The position numbers and the translations under genes were made by a program. From Zhongshania aliphaticivorans (GTDB lineage Bacteria > Pseudomonadota > Gammaproteobacteria > Pseudomonadales > Spongiibacteraceae): a stretch of 64,000 nucleotides of DNA. The notes beneath the pieces were generated by a model. The model saw only the letters and a list, made by a program, of their open reading frames with translations. It was not told where the DNA came from and did not search any database. Location: assembly GCF_001586255.1 (NCBI RefSeq), contig NZ_CP014544.1:768501-832500 (forward strand), given 5' to 3'. Numbering within the stretch: the first letter of the stretch is position 1; each line of letters begins with the position of its first letter. This document shows, piece by piece, positions 9,117 through 19,892 of this stretch.

Positions 9117-12100
9117 ATGCCAAAAAGAACTGATATTCAAAGCATCCTCATCCTCGGTGCTGGTCCGATTGTTATCGGTCAGGCCTGTGAGTTTGACTAC
9201 TCCGGCGCCCAGGCGTGTAAAGCGCTTCGTGAAGAGGGCTTTCGCGTTATTTTGGTAAACTCGAACCCCGCGACCATCATGACCGACCCGTCAATGGCCG
9301 ATGCCACTTATATTGAGCCAGTGGTGTGGGAAACGGTTGCCAAGATCATCGAAAAAGAGCGTCCCGACGCCCTGCTGCCGACCATGGGCGGTCAGACCGC
9401 ACTGAACTGTGCGCTGGACCTGGACCGCGAAGGGGTGCTGGAGAAGTACGGCGTAGAAATGATCGGCGCCACTAAAGATTCTATCGATATGGCAGAGGAC
9501 CGCCAGTTATTCGATAAGGCCATGAAGCGCATCGGCTTGGCTACGCCGCGCTCTGCCATTGCGCACAGCATGGAAGAGGCTCTGCAAGTGCAGGACTCTA
9601 TCGGCTTCCCCGCTATTATTCGCCCGAGCTTCACCATGGGTGGTTCTGGCGGCGGTATTGCGTACAACCGAGAAGAATTTATTGAGATCTGTACCCGCGG
9701 TTTAGATCTGTCGCCCACCAATGAGCTGCTGATCGATGAGAGCTTGATTGGTTGGAAAGAATTTGAAATGGAAGTGGTTCGCGACAAAAACGACAACTGC
9801 ATTATTGTCTGCGCGATTGAAAACTTCGACCCTATGGGCGTACACACTGGCGACTCGATCACTGTTGCCCCAGCACAGACCCTGACCGATAAAGAATATC
9901 AAATCATGCGTAACGCCTCCTGCGCGGTACTGCGTGAGATCGGTGTTGAAACTGGCGGCTCCAACGTTCAGTTTGGTATGGAGCCGCACACGGGTCGTCT
10001 GGTTGTTATTGAGATGAACCCGCGCGTTAGCCGCTCTTCGGCCTTGGCTTCTAAAGCGACCGGCTTCCCGATTGCCCGCGTAGCAGCCAAGTTGGCGATT
10101 GGTTACACCCTCGACGAATTGCAGAACGAAATTACTGGTGGCGCCACACCTGCGTCGTTTGAACCCGCAATCGACTACGTGGTTACCAAAATCCCGCGTT
10201 TCACCTTTGAAAAGTTTGGTGAAGCCCAGACCCGTCTGCACACTCAGATGAAGTCGGTAGGTGAGGTGATGGCAATTGGCCGTACCTTCCAAGAATCTCT
10301 ACAAAAAGCCCTGCGCGGCTTGGAAGTGGGTTCTGCTGGTTTTGAGCACCAGATCGATACCGATCGCGATGACGCTAAAGACATCTTGATTGCTGAGTTG
10401 ACGAATCCCGGCCCAGAGCGGATTTGGTTTGTGGCTGATGCCTTCCGCTCCGGTATGAGCGTTGAAGAGGTGTTTGAGCACTCGTGGATCGATCCGTGGT
10501 TCCTCGTACAGATTGAAGACATTGTTAAAACTGAAAATTCTTTAAAAACCGTGGCTTTGGCGGATATCACCAAAGACATGATGTGGCGTTTGAAGCGCAA
10601 AGGTTTTTCAGATCAGCGCTTGGCAGTACTGTTGGCAGTGAGCGAAAAGCAGTTGCGTGGCCTGCGTCATAGCCTAGATATTCACCCCGTGTACAAGCGC
10701 GTAGACACCTGCGCGGCAGAATTCTCTACTTCTACCGCCTATATGTATTCGACCTACGAGGAAGAGTGCGAGTCTAATCCGTCGGATCGTGAGAAGATTC
10801 TTGTTATCGGTGGTGGCCCCAACCGGATTGGTCAGGGTATTGAATTCGATTACTGCTGCGTTCACGCGGCGCTGGCGATGCGTGAAGACGGTTACGAGAC
10901 CATTATGGTCAACTGTAACCCTGAAACCGTATCGACTGATTACGATATTTCAGATCGCCTGTATTTTGAGCCGGTGACGCTGGAAGACGTGCTCGAAATC
11001 GTGGCTAAAGAAAAGCCAAAGGGCGTTATTGTGCAGTTTGGTGGCCAAACGCCGCTGAAATTGGCTCGTGACCTTGAGGCCGCTGGCGTGCCGATTATCG
11101 GTACAACGCCAGACGCGATTGACCGCGCTGAAGATCGTGAGCGTTTTCAGCAGATGCTGCAGCGTTTAAATATCAAGCAGCCACCGAATACCACCGTGCG
11201 CTCAGAAGAAGCGGCACTGCGGGCGGCGGCTGAGATCGGCTATCCTTTGGTTGTGCGTCCATCCTATGTATTAGGTGGCCGGGCCATGGAAATTGTCTAT
11301 AAAGAAGAAGAGCTTGAGCGCTATATGCGTGAAGCGGTGCGGGTGTCTAACGACTCGCCAGTCTTGCTGGACCACTTCTTAAATGCAGCGGTTGAAGTCG
11401 ATCTCGATGCCGTGTCAGATGGCAAGCATGTGGTGATCGGCGCGATCATGCAGCATATCGAGCAGGCGGGCGTTCACTCTGGCGACTCGGCGTGTTCATT
11501 GCCGCCTTACTCGCTGGATGCCGATGTTCAGGATCGCATGCGCGAGATCGTTAAAGCCATGGCGCTGGAGTTGGGCGTGGTGGGTTTGATGAACGTGCAG
11601 TTGGCAGTGCAAGATGGCGAAATCTACGTGATTGAGGTTAATCCTCGCGCTTCACGTACCGTGCCCTTCGTGTCTAAGTGTATTGGTATTTCACTCGCCA
11701 AAGTTGCAGCGCGCTGCATGGCGGGTACGAGTCTGGCTGAGCAGGACTTTACCGAAGAGCGTATTCCCAAGTACTTTGCTGTTAAAGAAGCAGTTTTCCC
11801 CTTCAATAAATTCCCTGGCGTTGACCCCATTCTTGGGCCAGAAATGAAATCGACTGGTGAAGTGATGGGCTTGGGCGAAACCTTTGCCGAAGCCTTTGCT
11901 AAAGCGGCGGTCGGTGCCGGTGAGGTCTTTCCAACGAGTGGTAAGGCATTCATTAGTGTTCGCGACCCCGACAAAGCTGGTGCGATCGCTGTGGCGAGTC
12001 AGTTGGTTGAGCTCGGCTTTAGCCTGTTGGCAACTCGTGGCACTCACAAAGTCTTGACGGAAGCGGGTCTTAAATGTCAGCGTGTTAATAAGGTCTTGGA

Positions 12101-12338
12101 AGGTCGTCCCCATATTGTTGATATGGTGAAAAACGGCGATGTCGATCTGATTATTAATACTACCGAAGGTAAGCAGGCAATTGCGGATTCGTCATTGATT
12201 CGTCGCAGTGCGCTGGCCAATAAGGTGAGTTATACCACTACCTTGGCGGGTGCAGAGGCTATTTGTCAGGCGCTGGTGTTTGGCGAAGAGAAAACCGTGC
12301 GCCGCTTACAAGATGTTCATAAGGGGTTTATGCAATGA
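9117..12338 (+). CDS. carB: Carbamoyl-phosphate synthase large subunit
   Basis: CarB makes carbamoyl phosphate from bicarbonate, ammonia and two ATP. The 1073-residue protein shows the expected internal duplication: two ATP-grasp halves (about 1-400 and 555-935; compare [20 protein letters not shown] with [20 protein letters not shown]), an oligomerisation linker, and a C-terminal MGS-like allosteric domain (about 940-1073) where ornithine and UMP act. The length equals that of E. coli and Pseudomonas CarB. Its stop overlaps the greA start by 4 bp, so greA is probably translationally coupled. Confidence 0.99.
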   Translation: MPKRTDIQSILILGAGPIVIGQACEFDYSGAQACKALREEGFRVILVNSNPATIMTDPSMADATYIEPVVWETVAKIIEKERPDALLPTMGGQTALNCALDLDREGVLEKYGVEMIGATKDSIDMAEDRQLFDKAMKRIGLATPRSAIAHSMEEALQVQDSIGFPAIIRPSFTMGGSGGGIAYNREEFIEICTRGLDLSPTNELLIDESLIGWKEFEMEVVRDKNDNCIIVCAIENFDPMGVHTGDSITVAPAQTLTDKEYQIMRNASCAVLREIGVETGGSNVQFGMEPHTGRLVVIEMNPRVSRSSALASKATGFPIARVAAKLAIGYTLDELQNEITGGATPASFEPAIDYVVTKIPRFTFEKFGEAQTRLHTQMKSVGEVMAIGRTFQESLQKALRGLEVGSAGFEHQIDTDRDDAKDILIAELTNPGPERIWFVADAFRSGMSVEEVFEHSWIDPWFLVQIEDIVKTENSLKTVALADITKDMMWRLKRKGFSDQRLAVLLAVSEKQLRGLRHSLDIHPVYKRVDTCAAEFSTSTAYMYSTYEEECESNPSDREKILVIGGGPNRIGQGIEFDYCCVHAALAMREDGYETIMVNCNPETVSTDYDISDRLYFEPVTLEDVLEIVAKEKPKGVIVQFGGQTPLKLARDLEAAGVPIIGTTPDAIDRAEDRERFQQMLQRLNIKQPPNTTVRSEEAALRAAAEIGYPLVVRPSYVLGGRAMEIVYKEEELERYMREAVRVSNDSPVLLDHFLNAAVEVDLDAVSDGKHVVIGAIMQHIEQAGVHSGDSACSLPPYSLDADVQDRMREIVKAMALELGVVGLMNVQLAVQDGEIYVIEVNPRASRTVPFVSKCIGISLAKVAARCMAGTSLAEQDFTEERIPKYFAVKEAVFPFNKFPGVDPILGPEMKSTGEVMGLGETFAEAFAKAAVGAGEVFPTSGKAFISVRDPDKAGAIAVASQLVELGFSLLATRGTHKVLTEAGLKCQRVNKVLEGRPHIVDMVKNGDVDLIINTTEGKQAIADSSLIRRSALANKVSYTTTLAGAEAICQALVFGEEKTVRRLQDVHKGFMQ

Positions 12339-12817
12339 GTTTATTGCCAATGACTGTTGCCGGTGAAAAAGCGCTGCGCGATGAGTTGAAAAAGCTAAAA
12401 TCGATTGATCGTCCGCGGATTACCCAGGCGATTGCCGAAGCTCGTGCTCATGGTGATTTAAAAGAAAATGCCGAATACCATGCTGCCCGTGACCAGCAGG
12501 GTTTTTGCGAAGGTCGGATTCAAGAAATCGAAAGTAAGCTGGGTGGCGTGCGGGTGATTGATATCACTGCTATTCCTTATACCGGTAAAGTGATTTTTGG
12601 CACGACGGTATCGCTAATTAACTGCGAAACCGACGAAGAGGTGCGCTACCGCATTGTTGGTGAAGACGAAGCCAATGTGAAAATTGGTAAAATTTCGGTA
12701 ACTTCGCCCATTGCCCGCGCCTTAATTGGTAAGGAAGCGGGAGATATCGCGGTAGTCGTCGCGCCAGGTGGCAATATCGAGTACGAAATCGACAAGGTAG
12801 AACACCTCGCCGAGTGA
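12335..12817 (+). CDS. greA: Transcription elongation factor GreA
   Basis: GreA enters the RNA polymerase secondary channel and stimulates cleavage of backtracked transcripts. The 160-residue protein has the N-terminal coiled coil with the acidic tip ([18 protein letters not shown], Asp/Glu near residues 40-45) and the C-terminal globular domain with [13 protein letters not shown]. It overlaps carB by four bases (ATGA), as in Pseudomonas. Length is typical (158-160). Confidence 0.98.
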   Translation: MSLLPMTVAGEKALRDELKKLKSIDRPRITQAIAEARAHGDLKENAEYHAARDQQGFCEGRIQEIESKLGGVRVIDITAIPYTGKVIFGTTVSLINCETDEEVRYRIVGEDEANVKIGKISVTSPIARALIGKEAGDIAVVVAPGGNIEYEIDKVEHLAE

Positions 12818-12825
12818 GTGCTAAC

Positions 12826-13134
12826 TCAGGCCCGAAGTAGGTTAGATAATTTCGGGTTTGGGGTTTTCGCTGGACGATAAATCAGCGCTATCTTGCCGAT
12901 AGCCTGAATCAACAGCGCTTTATGCGCTATGCACAGTTGATCGATTAGCGCGCGGCGTTCAGTTGGCTCAGCTATGTTGACCTTAACTTTAATCAATTCG
13001 TGGTCGTCGAGTGCGCGGTCTAGCTCCAGCGCTACGCTTTCACTAAGTCCCTTGTCGGCAATCATAACAACGGGGCTGAGTTTGTGACCGATGCTGCGTA
13101 GGTGTTTTTTATCGCTGGCGCTGAATTTGGGCAT
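12826..13134 (-). CDS. yhbY: YhbY family ribosome-associated RNA-binding protein
   Basis: A 102-residue CRS1/YhbY (CRM) domain protein, associated with pre-50S ribosomal subunits in E. coli. It has the family core LRSIGHKLSPVVMIADKGLSESVALELDRALDDHELIKVKV with the GxxG-like RNA-binding loop replaced by the usual bacterial AD-KG turn. It is convergent with greA (9 bp apart) and divergent from rlmE, the arrangement also seen in Pseudomonas and E. coli. Confidence 0.93.
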   Translation of the reverse strand: MPKFSASDKKHLRSIGHKLSPVVMIADKGLSESVALELDRALDDHELIKVKVNIAEPTERRALIDQLCIAHKALLIQAIGKIALIYRPAKTPNPKLSNLLRA

Positions 13135-13225
13135 AATATATCGAACCGGGAAAGAGCGTGGGCGCTTATTTTACTAGAAAGTGCGCCCAGTCGGTATCTC
13201 AAATCTCGCTAATAATGGAGTTAGT

Positions 13226-13849
13226 GTGGCGAAACCTAAAGGATCCAGCGGTGCATGGCTGAAGGAACATTTTGACGATCAGTACGTCAAAATGGCTCAG
13301 CGTGACGGCTATCGTTCCAGAGCCTGTTATAAATTGCTGGAAATTCAGGAAAAGGACCGCCTGATTAAACCGGGTATGTGCGTCGTAGACCTCGGTAGTG
13401 CGCCGGGGGGGTGGTCGCAGGTCGCGGCCATGCTCGTGGGGCACCACGGGCGGGTATTGGCCTCCGATATTTTGGAGATGGATTCCATCGCCGGGGTGGA
13501 GTTTGTGCGGGGTGATTTTACTGAGCAAGAAGTCATTGATGAGTTGATGGCACACTTGGGAAATAGCAAGGCTGACCTTGTAATCTCAGATATGGCCCCA
13601 AACATGAGTGGTATGAGAGATGTTGATCAGCCGCAATCTATGTATTTGTGTGAGCTGGCGCTGGATATGGCGGGATTAGTACTTCGCCCAGGTGGGAGCT
13701 TTGCCACCAAGATATTTCAGGGTGAAGGTTTCGATGAGTATATGCGGCTGCTTCGCGGGCGGTTTAGCAAAGTGGTGACCCGCAAACCAGCGGCATCACG
13801 GCCAAGATCGCGGGAAGTATATTTAGTGGCCACTGGTCTGCGCGCTTGA
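13226..13849 (+). CDS. rlmE: 23S rRNA 2'-O-methyltransferase RlmE (FtsJ/RrmJ)
   Basis: RlmE methylates U2552 of 23S rRNA in the large subunit, using SAM. The GTG at 13226 ([16 protein letters not shown]) has GGAG 5 bp upstream and gives 207 residues, like E. coli RlmE (209); an in-frame ATG at 13181 would add 15 residues not seen in homologues. Motifs: SAM site [13 protein letters not shown], catalytic DMAPNMSG, and the K-D-K-E tetrad residues in their usual order. It lies upstream of ftsH, as is usual, and both are heat-shock genes in E. coli, though I see no sigma-32 promoter here. Confidence 0.97.
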   Translation: MAKPKGSSGAWLKEHFDDQYVKMAQRDGYRSRACYKLLEIQEKDRLIKPGMCVVDLGSAPGGWSQVAAMLVGHHGRVLASDILEMDSIAGVEFVRGDFTEQEVIDELMAHLGNSKADLVISDMAPNMSGMRDVDQPQSMYLCELALDMAGLVLRPGGSFATKIFQGEGFDEYMRLLRGRFSKVVTRKPAASRPRSREVYLVATGLRA

Positions 13850-13952
13850 ATATTGCGTAGAGGGTGTCGGATTAATGGTGTAGAGTGGGCAGATATCCGG
13901 GCATTTTCCCCGTTTGCAGCCTCTGCAAACAGTGCAGCGTGAGGATCGGTTT

Positions 13953-15908
13953 TTGAACGATATGGCAAAGAATTTACTGTTGTGGCTGGTTATAGCTGCT
14001 GTTTTGTTGACGGTGTTTAATAACTTCAGCGTTCAGTCGCCCACAGAGCAGCTTAATTATTCCCAATTCATTTCTGAAGTGCAGAATGAACGGGTAAAAA
14101 AGGTGGTCATTGACGGCCTGATGATCAGCGGTGAGCGGGCAGATAAAAGCCGCTTTGAAACCGTGCGGCCACTGCTTGATGACCCCAAGCTAATTGATGA
14201 TTTGCTCGAGCACGACGTCGTCGTCGAGGGCACCAAGCCTGAGCGTCAAAGTTTGTGGACGCAATTGCTGGTGGCGAGCTTCCCAATTTTAATCATCTTG
14301 GCGATTTTCATGTTCTTTATGCGCCAGATGCAAGGTGGTGCTGGTGGTGGCAAAGGCGGCCCGATGGCCTTTGGTAAAAGCAAGGCGCGTTTGCTCAGTG
14401 AAGATCAAATTAAAACCACCTTTGCCGATGTGGCGGGTGTTGATGAGGCCAAAGAAGATGTGCAAGAACTGGTTGAGTTCTTGCGTGACCCAGGTAAGTT
14501 TCAGCGCTTAGGCGGCCGTATTCCCCGCGGTGTGTTAATGGTGGGCCCACCGGGTACCGGTAAAACCTTGCTGGCGAAGGCGATTGCTGGCGAAGCGAAG
14601 GTGCCGTTCTTCTCAATTTCCGGTTCTGATTTCGTTGAAATGTTTGTTGGTGTCGGTGCGTCTCGTGTTCGCGATATGTTCGAGCAGGCTAAAAAGCAGG
14701 CGCCGTGCATTATCTTTATTGATGAGATTGATGCCGTTGGTCGCCATCGTGGCGCTGGCATGGGTGGTGGTCACGACGAGCGTGAGCAAACCTTGAACCA
14801 GCTGCTGGTTGAGATGGATGGTTTTGAAGCCAATGACGGTGTTATCGTTATTGCTGCAACTAACCGCCCAGACGTGCTTGATCCCGCATTATTGCGTCCT
14901 GGTCGTTTTGACCGTCAGGTGACTGTTGGCTTGCCCGATATTCGCGGTCGCGAGCAAATCTTAAAAGTGCATATGCGCAAATTGCCTTTGGGTGATGATG
15001 TTGAGGCATCGGTTATTGCGCGTGGTACGCCTGGATTCTCAGGTGCGGATTTGGCTAACTTGGCAAACGAGGCGGCGCTGTTCGCGGCCCGCAGCAATTT
15101 GCGCTTGGTCAGCATGGCGCAATTCGATTTGGCCAAAGACAAGATCATGATGGGCGCTGAGCGCAAATCCATGGTGATGTCTGATAAAGAGAAGCTCAAT
15201 ACGGCTTATCACGAAGCCGGTCACGCGATCGTTGGTCGCACGGTGCCAGAACATGACCCGGTTTATAAGGTCAGTATTATTCCTCGCGGTCGTGCTTTGG
15301 GTGTGACTATGTTCCTGCCCGAGGAAGATCGCTACAGCCTGAGCCGCCGTCATATTATCAGCCAAATTTGTTCATTGTTTGGTGGTCGTATTGCCGAAGA
15401 AATGACCTTGGGTGCAGACGGTGTAACCACCGGTGCATCGAATGATATTCAGCGCGCCACCGATATTGCTCGCAAAATGGTGACCAAGTGGGGCCTGTCC
15501 GACAAAATGGGGCCGCTGATGTACGACGATGCCGAAGAAGAAGTCTTTCTTGGTCGCTCTGCAGGTCAGGCGGGTAAGGGTCATTCTGGCGAAACTGCGC
15601 GGCAGATCGATGAAGAAGTGCGTCGCATTATAGACGAGTGCTATGCCGCAGCGCGTAAAATTTTGGAAGAGCATCGCGGTAAGCTCGATGTGATGGCTGA
15701 AGCCTTGATGCTGTATGAAACCATTGATGCCAAGCAAATTGACGATATTATGAATGGTCGTACTCCGCGTAAACCTGCGGGCTGGGACGATGATGATCGT
15801 CGCGGTGGGCGCGCGGTGAAGGACGAGGTCGATGAAGATCCGGCGCCTAAGGCGGACAAAAAAGATCGTCCTGAAGACCCTTTCGTTGACTCGGTGAGCG
15901 ATCACTAG
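13953..15908 (+). CDS. ftsH: ATP-dependent zinc metalloprotease FtsH
   Basis: Membrane-bound AAA+ protease that degrades unassembled membrane proteins and regulators, modulated by HflK/HflC (encoded at the other end of this window). The likely start is TTG 13953 ([17 protein letters not shown]), with GAGGA 7 bp upstream and the same N-terminus as Pseudomonas FtsH; ATG 13962 is the alternative. The 651 residues hold two membrane segments (about 5-25 and 100-122), Walker A GPPGTGKT, Walker [12 protein letters not shown], the [12 protein letters not shown], and the zinc motif HEAGH. A polar acidic tail ends the protein. Confidence 0.98.
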   Translation: MNDMAKNLLLWLVIAAVLLTVFNNFSVQSPTEQLNYSQFISEVQNERVKKVVIDGLMISGERADKSRFETVRPLLDDPKLIDDLLEHDVVVEGTKPERQSLWTQLLVASFPILIILAIFMFFMRQMQGGAGGGKGGPMAFGKSKARLLSEDQIKTTFADVAGVDEAKEDVQELVEFLRDPGKFQRLGGRIPRGVLMVGPPGTGKTLLAKAIAGEAKVPFFSISGSDFVEMFVGVGASRVRDMFEQAKKQAPCIIFIDEIDAVGRHRGAGMGGGHDEREQTLNQLLVEMDGFEANDGVIVIAATNRPDVLDPALLRPGRFDRQVTVGLPDIRGREQILKVHMRKLPLGDDVEASVIARGTPGFSGADLANLANEAALFAARSNLRLVSMAQFDLAKDKIMMGAERKSMVMSDKEKLNTAYHEAGHAIVGRTVPEHDPVYKVSIIPRGRALGVTMFLPEEDRYSLSRRHIISQICSLFGGRIAEEMTLGADGVTTGASNDIQRATDIARKMVTKWGLSDKMGPLMYDDAEEEVFLGRSAGQAGKGHSGETARQIDEEVRRIIDECYAAARKILEEHRGKLDVMAEALMLYETIDAKQIDDIMNGRTPRKPAGWDDDDRRGGRAVKDEVDEDPAPKADKKDRPEDPFVDSVSDH

Positions 15909-15915
15909 GTCGGCA

Positions 15916-16791
15916 ATGCACAGCTTTCAATCCTCATCGCAGCTACGCTGCGGTGATCGCCTTTTAGACCTGCGCAAGCCGCAGGTTATGGCGATTATCA
16001 ATGTTACTCCCGACTCCTTCTCCGATGGCGGTAAATACCACGCCGGCTCCGCTTTGCTCGATAAAATTTTAGCGCAAGTGGATCTGGCCTGCGCGGAGGG
16101 CGCGGGCCTGATTGATATCGGCGGCGAGTCTACTCGACCTGGTGCGGCGCCGGTGTCGGAGGCTGAGGAGTGTCAGCGCGTGCTGCCAGTGGTTGAAGCC
16201 ATTGCGCAACGCTTTGATGTGGCCATTTCTGTGGATACCAGTAACGCGACGGTTATGCGTGAAAGCGCCGTTTTAGGCGCGGCACTTATTAATGATGTGC
16301 GCGCCCTGCAGCAGCCAAATGCCCTGCAAGAAGCTGCAGCCAGTGGCTTGCCAGTTTGCCTTATGCATATGCGGGGCGATCCAGTGTCGATGCAGAATAA
16401 TCCGGAATATCAGGATATTTGCGGGGAAGTTGAGGTCTTTTTAAGGGCGCGGGTCGCTGCGTGCGTTGCCGCTGGTATTAGCCAAGACCAGATTGTGCTC
16501 GATCCAGGCTTTGGTTTTGCAAAAAACCTTGCTCACAATCTTGAGCTGTTTCGGCGTTTACCTGAAATAGTGGCCTGGGGGTACCCGGTGTTGGTCGGCG
16601 TGTCGCGCAAGTCAATGATTGGTGCGCTTACTGGTCGCACCGTCGCTGAGCGTTTGGCGGGAAGCGTGGCAATGGCCGCGATGGCGGTCGAGCGGGGGGC
16701 TCATATTATTCGGGCTCACGATGTTAAGGAAACCGTAGATGCCGTGCGTATAGCGCAGGCCTTAAAATTTGAGAAAATAGAAAATGTCTAG
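15916..16791 (+). CDS. folP: Dihydropteroate synthase
   Basis: FolP joins p-aminobenzoate to dihydropterin pyrophosphate in folate synthesis and is the sulfonamide target. The 291-residue TIM-barrel protein has [11 protein letters not shown] (residues 29-39), [11 protein letters not shown], and the C-terminal GVSRKSMIG and RAHDV motifs. It begins 8 bp after ftsH and overlaps glmM by 8 bp, the conserved ftsH-folP-glmM arrangement. Confidence 0.98.
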   Translation: MHSFQSSSQLRCGDRLLDLRKPQVMAIINVTPDSFSDGGKYHAGSALLDKILAQVDLACAEGAGLIDIGGESTRPGAAPVSEAEECQRVLPVVEAIAQRFDVAISVDTSNATVMRESAVLGAALINDVRALQQPNALQEAAASGLPVCLMHMRGDPVSMQNNPEYQDICGEVEVFLRARVAACVAAGISQDQIVLDPGFGFAKNLAHNLELFRRLPEIVAWGYPVLVGVSRKSMIGALTGRTVAERLAGSVAMAAMAVERGAHIIRAHDVKETVDAVRIAQALKFEKIENV

Positions 16792-18118
16792 AAAATATTT
16801 TGGCACCGATGGCGTGCGCGGACGAGTCGGCGAGGGTGCAATTACGCCTGAATTCGTCCTTAAGCTAGGGTGGGCGGTAGGCCAGGTTTTTGCGCGCGAA
16901 GGGCGCAGTAAAGTGTTGATTGGCAAAGATACCCGTATTTCTGGCTATATGTTTGAGTCTGCGCTTGAAGCTGGTCTTGTTGCCGCTGGTGTTGATGTGT
17001 TGTTGCTGGGGCCAATGCCAACACCGGCTATTGCCTATTTAACTAGAACATTTCAGGCGCGCGCCGGTATTGTTATTAGTGCGAGCCATAATCCCTATTA
17101 CGATAATGGTATTAAGTTCTTTTCGGGTGATGGTAGCAAGCTAGCTGATGATGTTGAGCTTGCCATTGAGTCAGCTGTTGATCTCACTATGACCACAGTC
17201 GATTCGGCAGACCTTGGTAAGGTGCGGCGTATCGATGATGCGGCGGGTCGCTATATTGAGTACTGTAAATCAACGGTCGCTAATGGTCTGTCCTTAAAAG
17301 GGCTGATCATCGTGCTTGATTGCGCCCATGGCGCCACCTATCACGTTGCCCCGGCAGTTTTTACTGAGCTTGGTGCTGAAATCATTGTGATGGGTGCGTC
17401 GCCGGACGGTGTCAATATTAATGCTGAGGTGGGTTCTACTCATCCCTCGGCACTTCAGCGGAGAGTGATAGCGGAAGCTGCTGATTTTGGCATCGCTTTT
17501 GATGGTGATGGTGATCGCGTTTTATTTGTCGATGCTGATGGCGAGCTGATCGATGGCGATGAGCTGTTGTTTATTATAGCCGCTGAGCGTTTGCGTCGCG
17601 GTAAGCCTTGTCCCGGTGTGGTGGGCACGCTGATGTCAAATCTGGGTTTTGAATTGGCCTTAAAAGATTTAGGTGTTGGCTTTGAGCGCGCGAATGTTGG
17701 CGATCGTTATGTGAAAGAGCGAATGAACGCGCTCGACTGGGATTTGGGTGGCGAAAACTCGGGGCATATTATTTGCGCTGATGTGAGTACCACTGGTGAT
17801 GGTATTGTTGCGGCCTTGAAAGTGGTCGGTGCAATCGTTGGCAGCGGTAAGAGCTTGGCGGAATTGAAGGCGCCAGTAAGTAAATTTCCGCAAATAATGG
17901 AAAATGTGCGCATTAATTCACCTGTTGATCTAAAAAATAGTGAATTAGTCGCCGCAGTTGAAGCGGTTGAGCTGGAATTAGCAGGGCGAGGCAGGGTATT
18001 ATTGCGCGCTTCTGGAACTGAGCCGCTGTTGCGGGTCATGGTTGAGGGCGAAGATGCCGCGCAGGTCACGGCACTTTGCCAGCGTCTAGCAGATAAGGTG
18101 AGAAAGCTTTCATCTTAA
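16784..18118 (+). CDS. glmM: Phosphoglucosamine mutase
   Basis: GlmM converts glucosamine-6-phosphate to glucosamine-1-phosphate for peptidoglycan and LPS precursors. The 444-residue protein has the N-terminal [13 protein letters not shown], the phosphoserine loop [13 protein letters not shown], the metal-binding DGDGDR loop, and a C-terminal [15 protein letters not shown] phosphate-binding motif. It overlaps the end of folP by 8 bp. Length matches the family (about 445). Confidence 0.98.
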   Translation: MSRKYFGTDGVRGRVGEGAITPEFVLKLGWAVGQVFAREGRSKVLIGKDTRISGYMFESALEAGLVAAGVDVLLLGPMPTPAIAYLTRTFQARAGIVISASHNPYYDNGIKFFSGDGSKLADDVELAIESAVDLTMTTVDSADLGKVRRIDDAAGRYIEYCKSTVANGLSLKGLIIVLDCAHGATYHVAPAVFTELGAEIIVMGASPDGVNINAEVGSTHPSALQRRVIAEAADFGIAFDGDGDRVLFVDADGELIDGDELLFIIAAERLRRGKPCPGVVGTLMSNLGFELALKDLGVGFERANVGDRYVKERMNALDWDLGGENSGHIICADVSTTGDGIVAALKVVGAIVGSGKSLAELKAPVSKFPQIMENVRINSPVDLKNSELVAAVEAVELELAGRGRVLLRASGTEPLLRVMVEGEDAAQVTALCQRLADKVRKLSS

Positions 18119-18189
18119 GCGCTCGTCTCCTTGTATGTATTTATAAGTTTATGTAAGATTGGCGCCCATTTTGCGCTAAGGGAAATGGC

Positions 18190-18945
18190 ATGCGGAGTAG
18201 TCTCGTAGCAGGTAATTGGAAGATGTATGGCGATAGCGCCAGCATCGGAAAATTAATGGCGAATTTAAGAGCCGCACTCCCATCGGAACCCGGTGTTGAT
18301 ATCGCGGTGTTTCCACCCTCAGTGTATATTGCGCGTGTTGTCGAGGGTATGTCTGGTTCGCCAGTGGCGGTCGGCGCACAGAACGTGTGTGAGCAAGCTG
18401 GTGAGGGTGCTTATACGGGTGAAGTGTCTGCGGGCATGTTAGCAGATGCAGGATGCCGGTATGTGATTGTTGGTCACTCCGAGCGTCGCGCTATGTACCA
18501 AGATAGTAATGAGCGTGTTGCTCAAAAAGCGAAGCAAGCTTTAGCGCAGGGCTTAACGCCGATAGTTTGCGTGGGTGAGACGGAAGGTCAGCGCGATAAT
18601 GGCGCAACCTTAGAAGTAATCGCTGAGCAGCTTCAGTCGGTGTTTGCAGTATTAAGCATTGAAGATATGCGCAGTATTGTGGTTGCCTACGAACCAGTGT
18701 GGGCAATTGGTACTGGCAAGACGGCGACGCCATCGCAGGCTCAAGAAGTGCACGCATTTATCCGTGCCTTGTTTGCGAAAAAGGACGAGCCTTTGGCGAA
18801 GGGTTTAAGAATTCTGTACGGCGGCAGTGTTAAGGCGGCCAATGCAGGTGAATTATTCGCGCAGGCGGATATTGATGGCGGTTTAGTAGGTGGTGCATCA
18901 CTTGATGCGCAGGAATTTTCCGCAATATGTCGGGCGGCGGAGTAA
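18190..18945 (+). CDS. tpiA: Triosephosphate isomerase
   Basis: TpiA interconverts DHAP and glyceraldehyde-3-phosphate. The 251-residue TIM barrel has AGNWKMYG at the N-terminus, the electrophilic His in VGHSERR, and the catalytic Glu in AYEPVWAIGTGK. AGGGA precedes the ATG at 18190. Its TAA overlaps the secG ATG by one base (TAATG), as in many gammaproteobacteria. Confidence 0.98.
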   Translation: MRSSLVAGNWKMYGDSASIGKLMANLRAALPSEPGVDIAVFPPSVYIARVVEGMSGSPVAVGAQNVCEQAGEGAYTGEVSAGMLADAGCRYVIVGHSERRAMYQDSNERVAQKAKQALAQGLTPIVCVGETEGQRDNGATLEVIAEQLQSVFAVLSIEDMRSIVVAYEPVWAIGTGKTATPSQAQEVHAFIRALFAKKDEPLAKGLRILYGGSVKAANAGELFAQADIDGGLVGGASLDAQEFSAICRAAE

Positions 18946-19331
18946 TGGAACAAGCAATTTTAATCGTACATGTGTTGGCTGGTTTATCGATCATTGGTCT
19001 GATTCTGGTTCAGCAAGGTAAAGGCGCAGACATGGGGGCCTCTTTTGGTTCTGGTGCCTCGCAAACTATTTTTGGCAGCAGTGGCAGCGGTAATGTACTG
19101 ACTCGCGCGACCGCCATATTGGCAACGGTTTTCTTTATAACCAGTTTGTCGTTGGCGTATGTTGCCAAGCAGCGCAGCGGTGGCTCGGAAGACATTATTG
19201 TTGATATTCCTGAGCTGCAAGAAAGTCGCGACGTAGCTCCAGTAGGTGATGGGACTATGCCGGCGCAGTCTGAAGAGTTGCCGATGGATATGCCGGCCAG
19301 TGAAGAAATGCCGGAAGCAGGATCGAAGTAA
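18945..19331 (+). CDS. secG: Protein translocase subunit SecG
   Basis: SecG is the small auxiliary subunit of the SecYEG translocon. The ATG at 18945 overlaps the tpiA stop and gives 128 residues starting MEQAILIVHVLAGLSIIGL. There are two membrane segments (about 3-22 and 52-72) with the conserved VQQGKGADMGASFGSG loop between them. The C-terminal tail (about 80-128) is acidic, rich in Pro, Met and Glu, and longer than in E. coli, as is common in Pseudomonas relatives. Confidence 0.95.
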   Translation: MEQAILIVHVLAGLSIIGLILVQQGKGADMGASFGSGASQTIFGSSGSGNVLTRATAILATVFFITSLSLAYVAKQRSGGSEDIIVDIPELQESRDVAPVGDGTMPAQSEELPMDMPASEEMPEAGSK

Positions 19332-19339
19332 AAGTTTTA

Positions 19340-19425
19340 GCCGAAGTGGTGAAATTGGTAGACACGCCATCTTGAGGGGGTGGTGAGCATTGCTCGTGCG
19401 GGTTCAAGTCCCGCCTTCGGCACCA
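19340..19425 (+). tRNA. tRNA-Leu (anticodon GAG)
   Basis: An 86-nt class II tRNA. The acceptor stem GCCGAAG (19340-19346) pairs with CTTCGGC (19415-19421), followed by A and an encoded CCA (19423-19425). The anticodon stem CCATC/GGTGG encloses loop TTGAGGG, giving anticodon GAG. A long variable arm (TGAGCATTGCTCG) and the T arm GCGGGTTCAAGTCCCGC are present. It lies between secG and the rimP-nusA operon, the same place as leuU in E. coli; no initiator tRNA-Met follows here. Confidence 0.97.
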
Positions 19426-19478
19426 ACATAAAAAAAGGGGTTATCGCTTAGGGCGATAGCCCCTTTTTTTATGTTGGT
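19422..19478. terminator. Long bidirectional intrinsic terminator after tRNA-Leu
   Basis: ACCAACATAAAAAAAGGGG... (from 19422) and its complement ending ...TTTTTTTATGTTGGT form arms of about 26 bp with a single G-T wobble around the loop TTAG. The strongest part is GGGGTTATCGC/GCGATAGCCCC (19437-19462) followed by seven T residues, and A-runs precede it on the other side, so it can terminate in both directions. The left arm starts inside the tRNA discriminator/CCA end. Confidence 0.88.
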
Positions 19479-19740
19479 ACGGCGGGAGCCGCTTCGCGGT
19501 CCCGCGTTGACTCGCTTGCGCTCGCTCCTGCGGACTGCCCTCCCTTTGGTCGGTCATCCAGGCGGCGGTTGCCGCTTGTCGGCACATTGTAATCGTGGGG
19601 TTATCGCTGGGCGATGACCCCCTTTTTTTGTGTCAGTACGGCGTGAGCCGCTTCGCGGTCCCGTGTTGACTCGCTTGCGCTCGGTCCTGCGGACTTCCCT
19701 CTCTTTGGTCGCTTATTCAAGCGGCGGTTGCCACTTGTTA
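19437..19740 (+). repeat. Tandem ~143-bp direct repeat (two copies, 160-bp period)
   Basis: Copy 1 (about 19437-19579) and copy 2 (about 19597-19739) each contain, in order: a terminator hairpin (GGGGTTATCGCT...GGGCGAT..CCCC plus T-run), GTACGGCG(G/T)GAGCCGCTTCGCGGTCCCG, (T)TTGACTCGCTTGCGCTCG, CCTGCGGACT, and GCGGCGGTTGCC(G/A)CTTGT. They differ by scattered substitutions. No reading frame of note spans the block. It appears to be a duplicated 3'-flank of the tRNA gene. Confidence 0.85.
19597..19629 (+). terminator. Second-copy terminator hairpin
   Basis: GGGGTTATCGC-TG-GGCGATGACCCCC followed by TTTTTTT. It is the counterpart of the terminator at 19437 in the second copy of the tandem repeat. 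The stem is slightly less perfect but keeps the T-run. Confidence 0.65.
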
Positions 19741-19811
19741 TAGGTGTGTATTTGGCGGCTTGGGGTTGTTGTTAATTTAGCTGATCCCTCATGGCGCACT
19801 GTGTTACTAGC

Positions 19812-19840
19812 TTGACCTGCATAGGTGCAGCGACTATAAT
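19812..19840 (+). promoter_or_regulatory. Strong sigma-70 promoter of the rimP-nusA-infB operon
   Basis: TTGACC (19812-19817), a 17-bp spacer, and a perfect TATAAT (19835-19840). Transcription would start near 19847 and produce a leader of about 180 nt before rimP. This is the best sigma-70 match I found in the window. Confidence 0.85.
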
Positions 19841-19892
19841 GCGGCCTCCTGATAGTGGGTCGGTAGCGCGATAGTGGCGAGCGGGCTTTAGA

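Noticed and set aside
13914..13952. ATG 13914 as the ftsH start
   Set aside because: The extra residues are absent from homologues, and the TTG at 13953 has a well-placed Shine-Dalgarno and a Pseudomonas-like N-terminus.
19437..19740. Tandem repeat read as a CRISPR array
   Set aside because: Only two long copies with a 160-bp period and no regular short repeats with unique spacers; no cas genes.
19741..19811. Search for a tRNA-Met (metY-type) gene between tRNA-Leu and rimP
   Set aside because: No CGCGGGG-type acceptor or CAT anticodon loop in the region; the E. coli arrangement is not repeated here.
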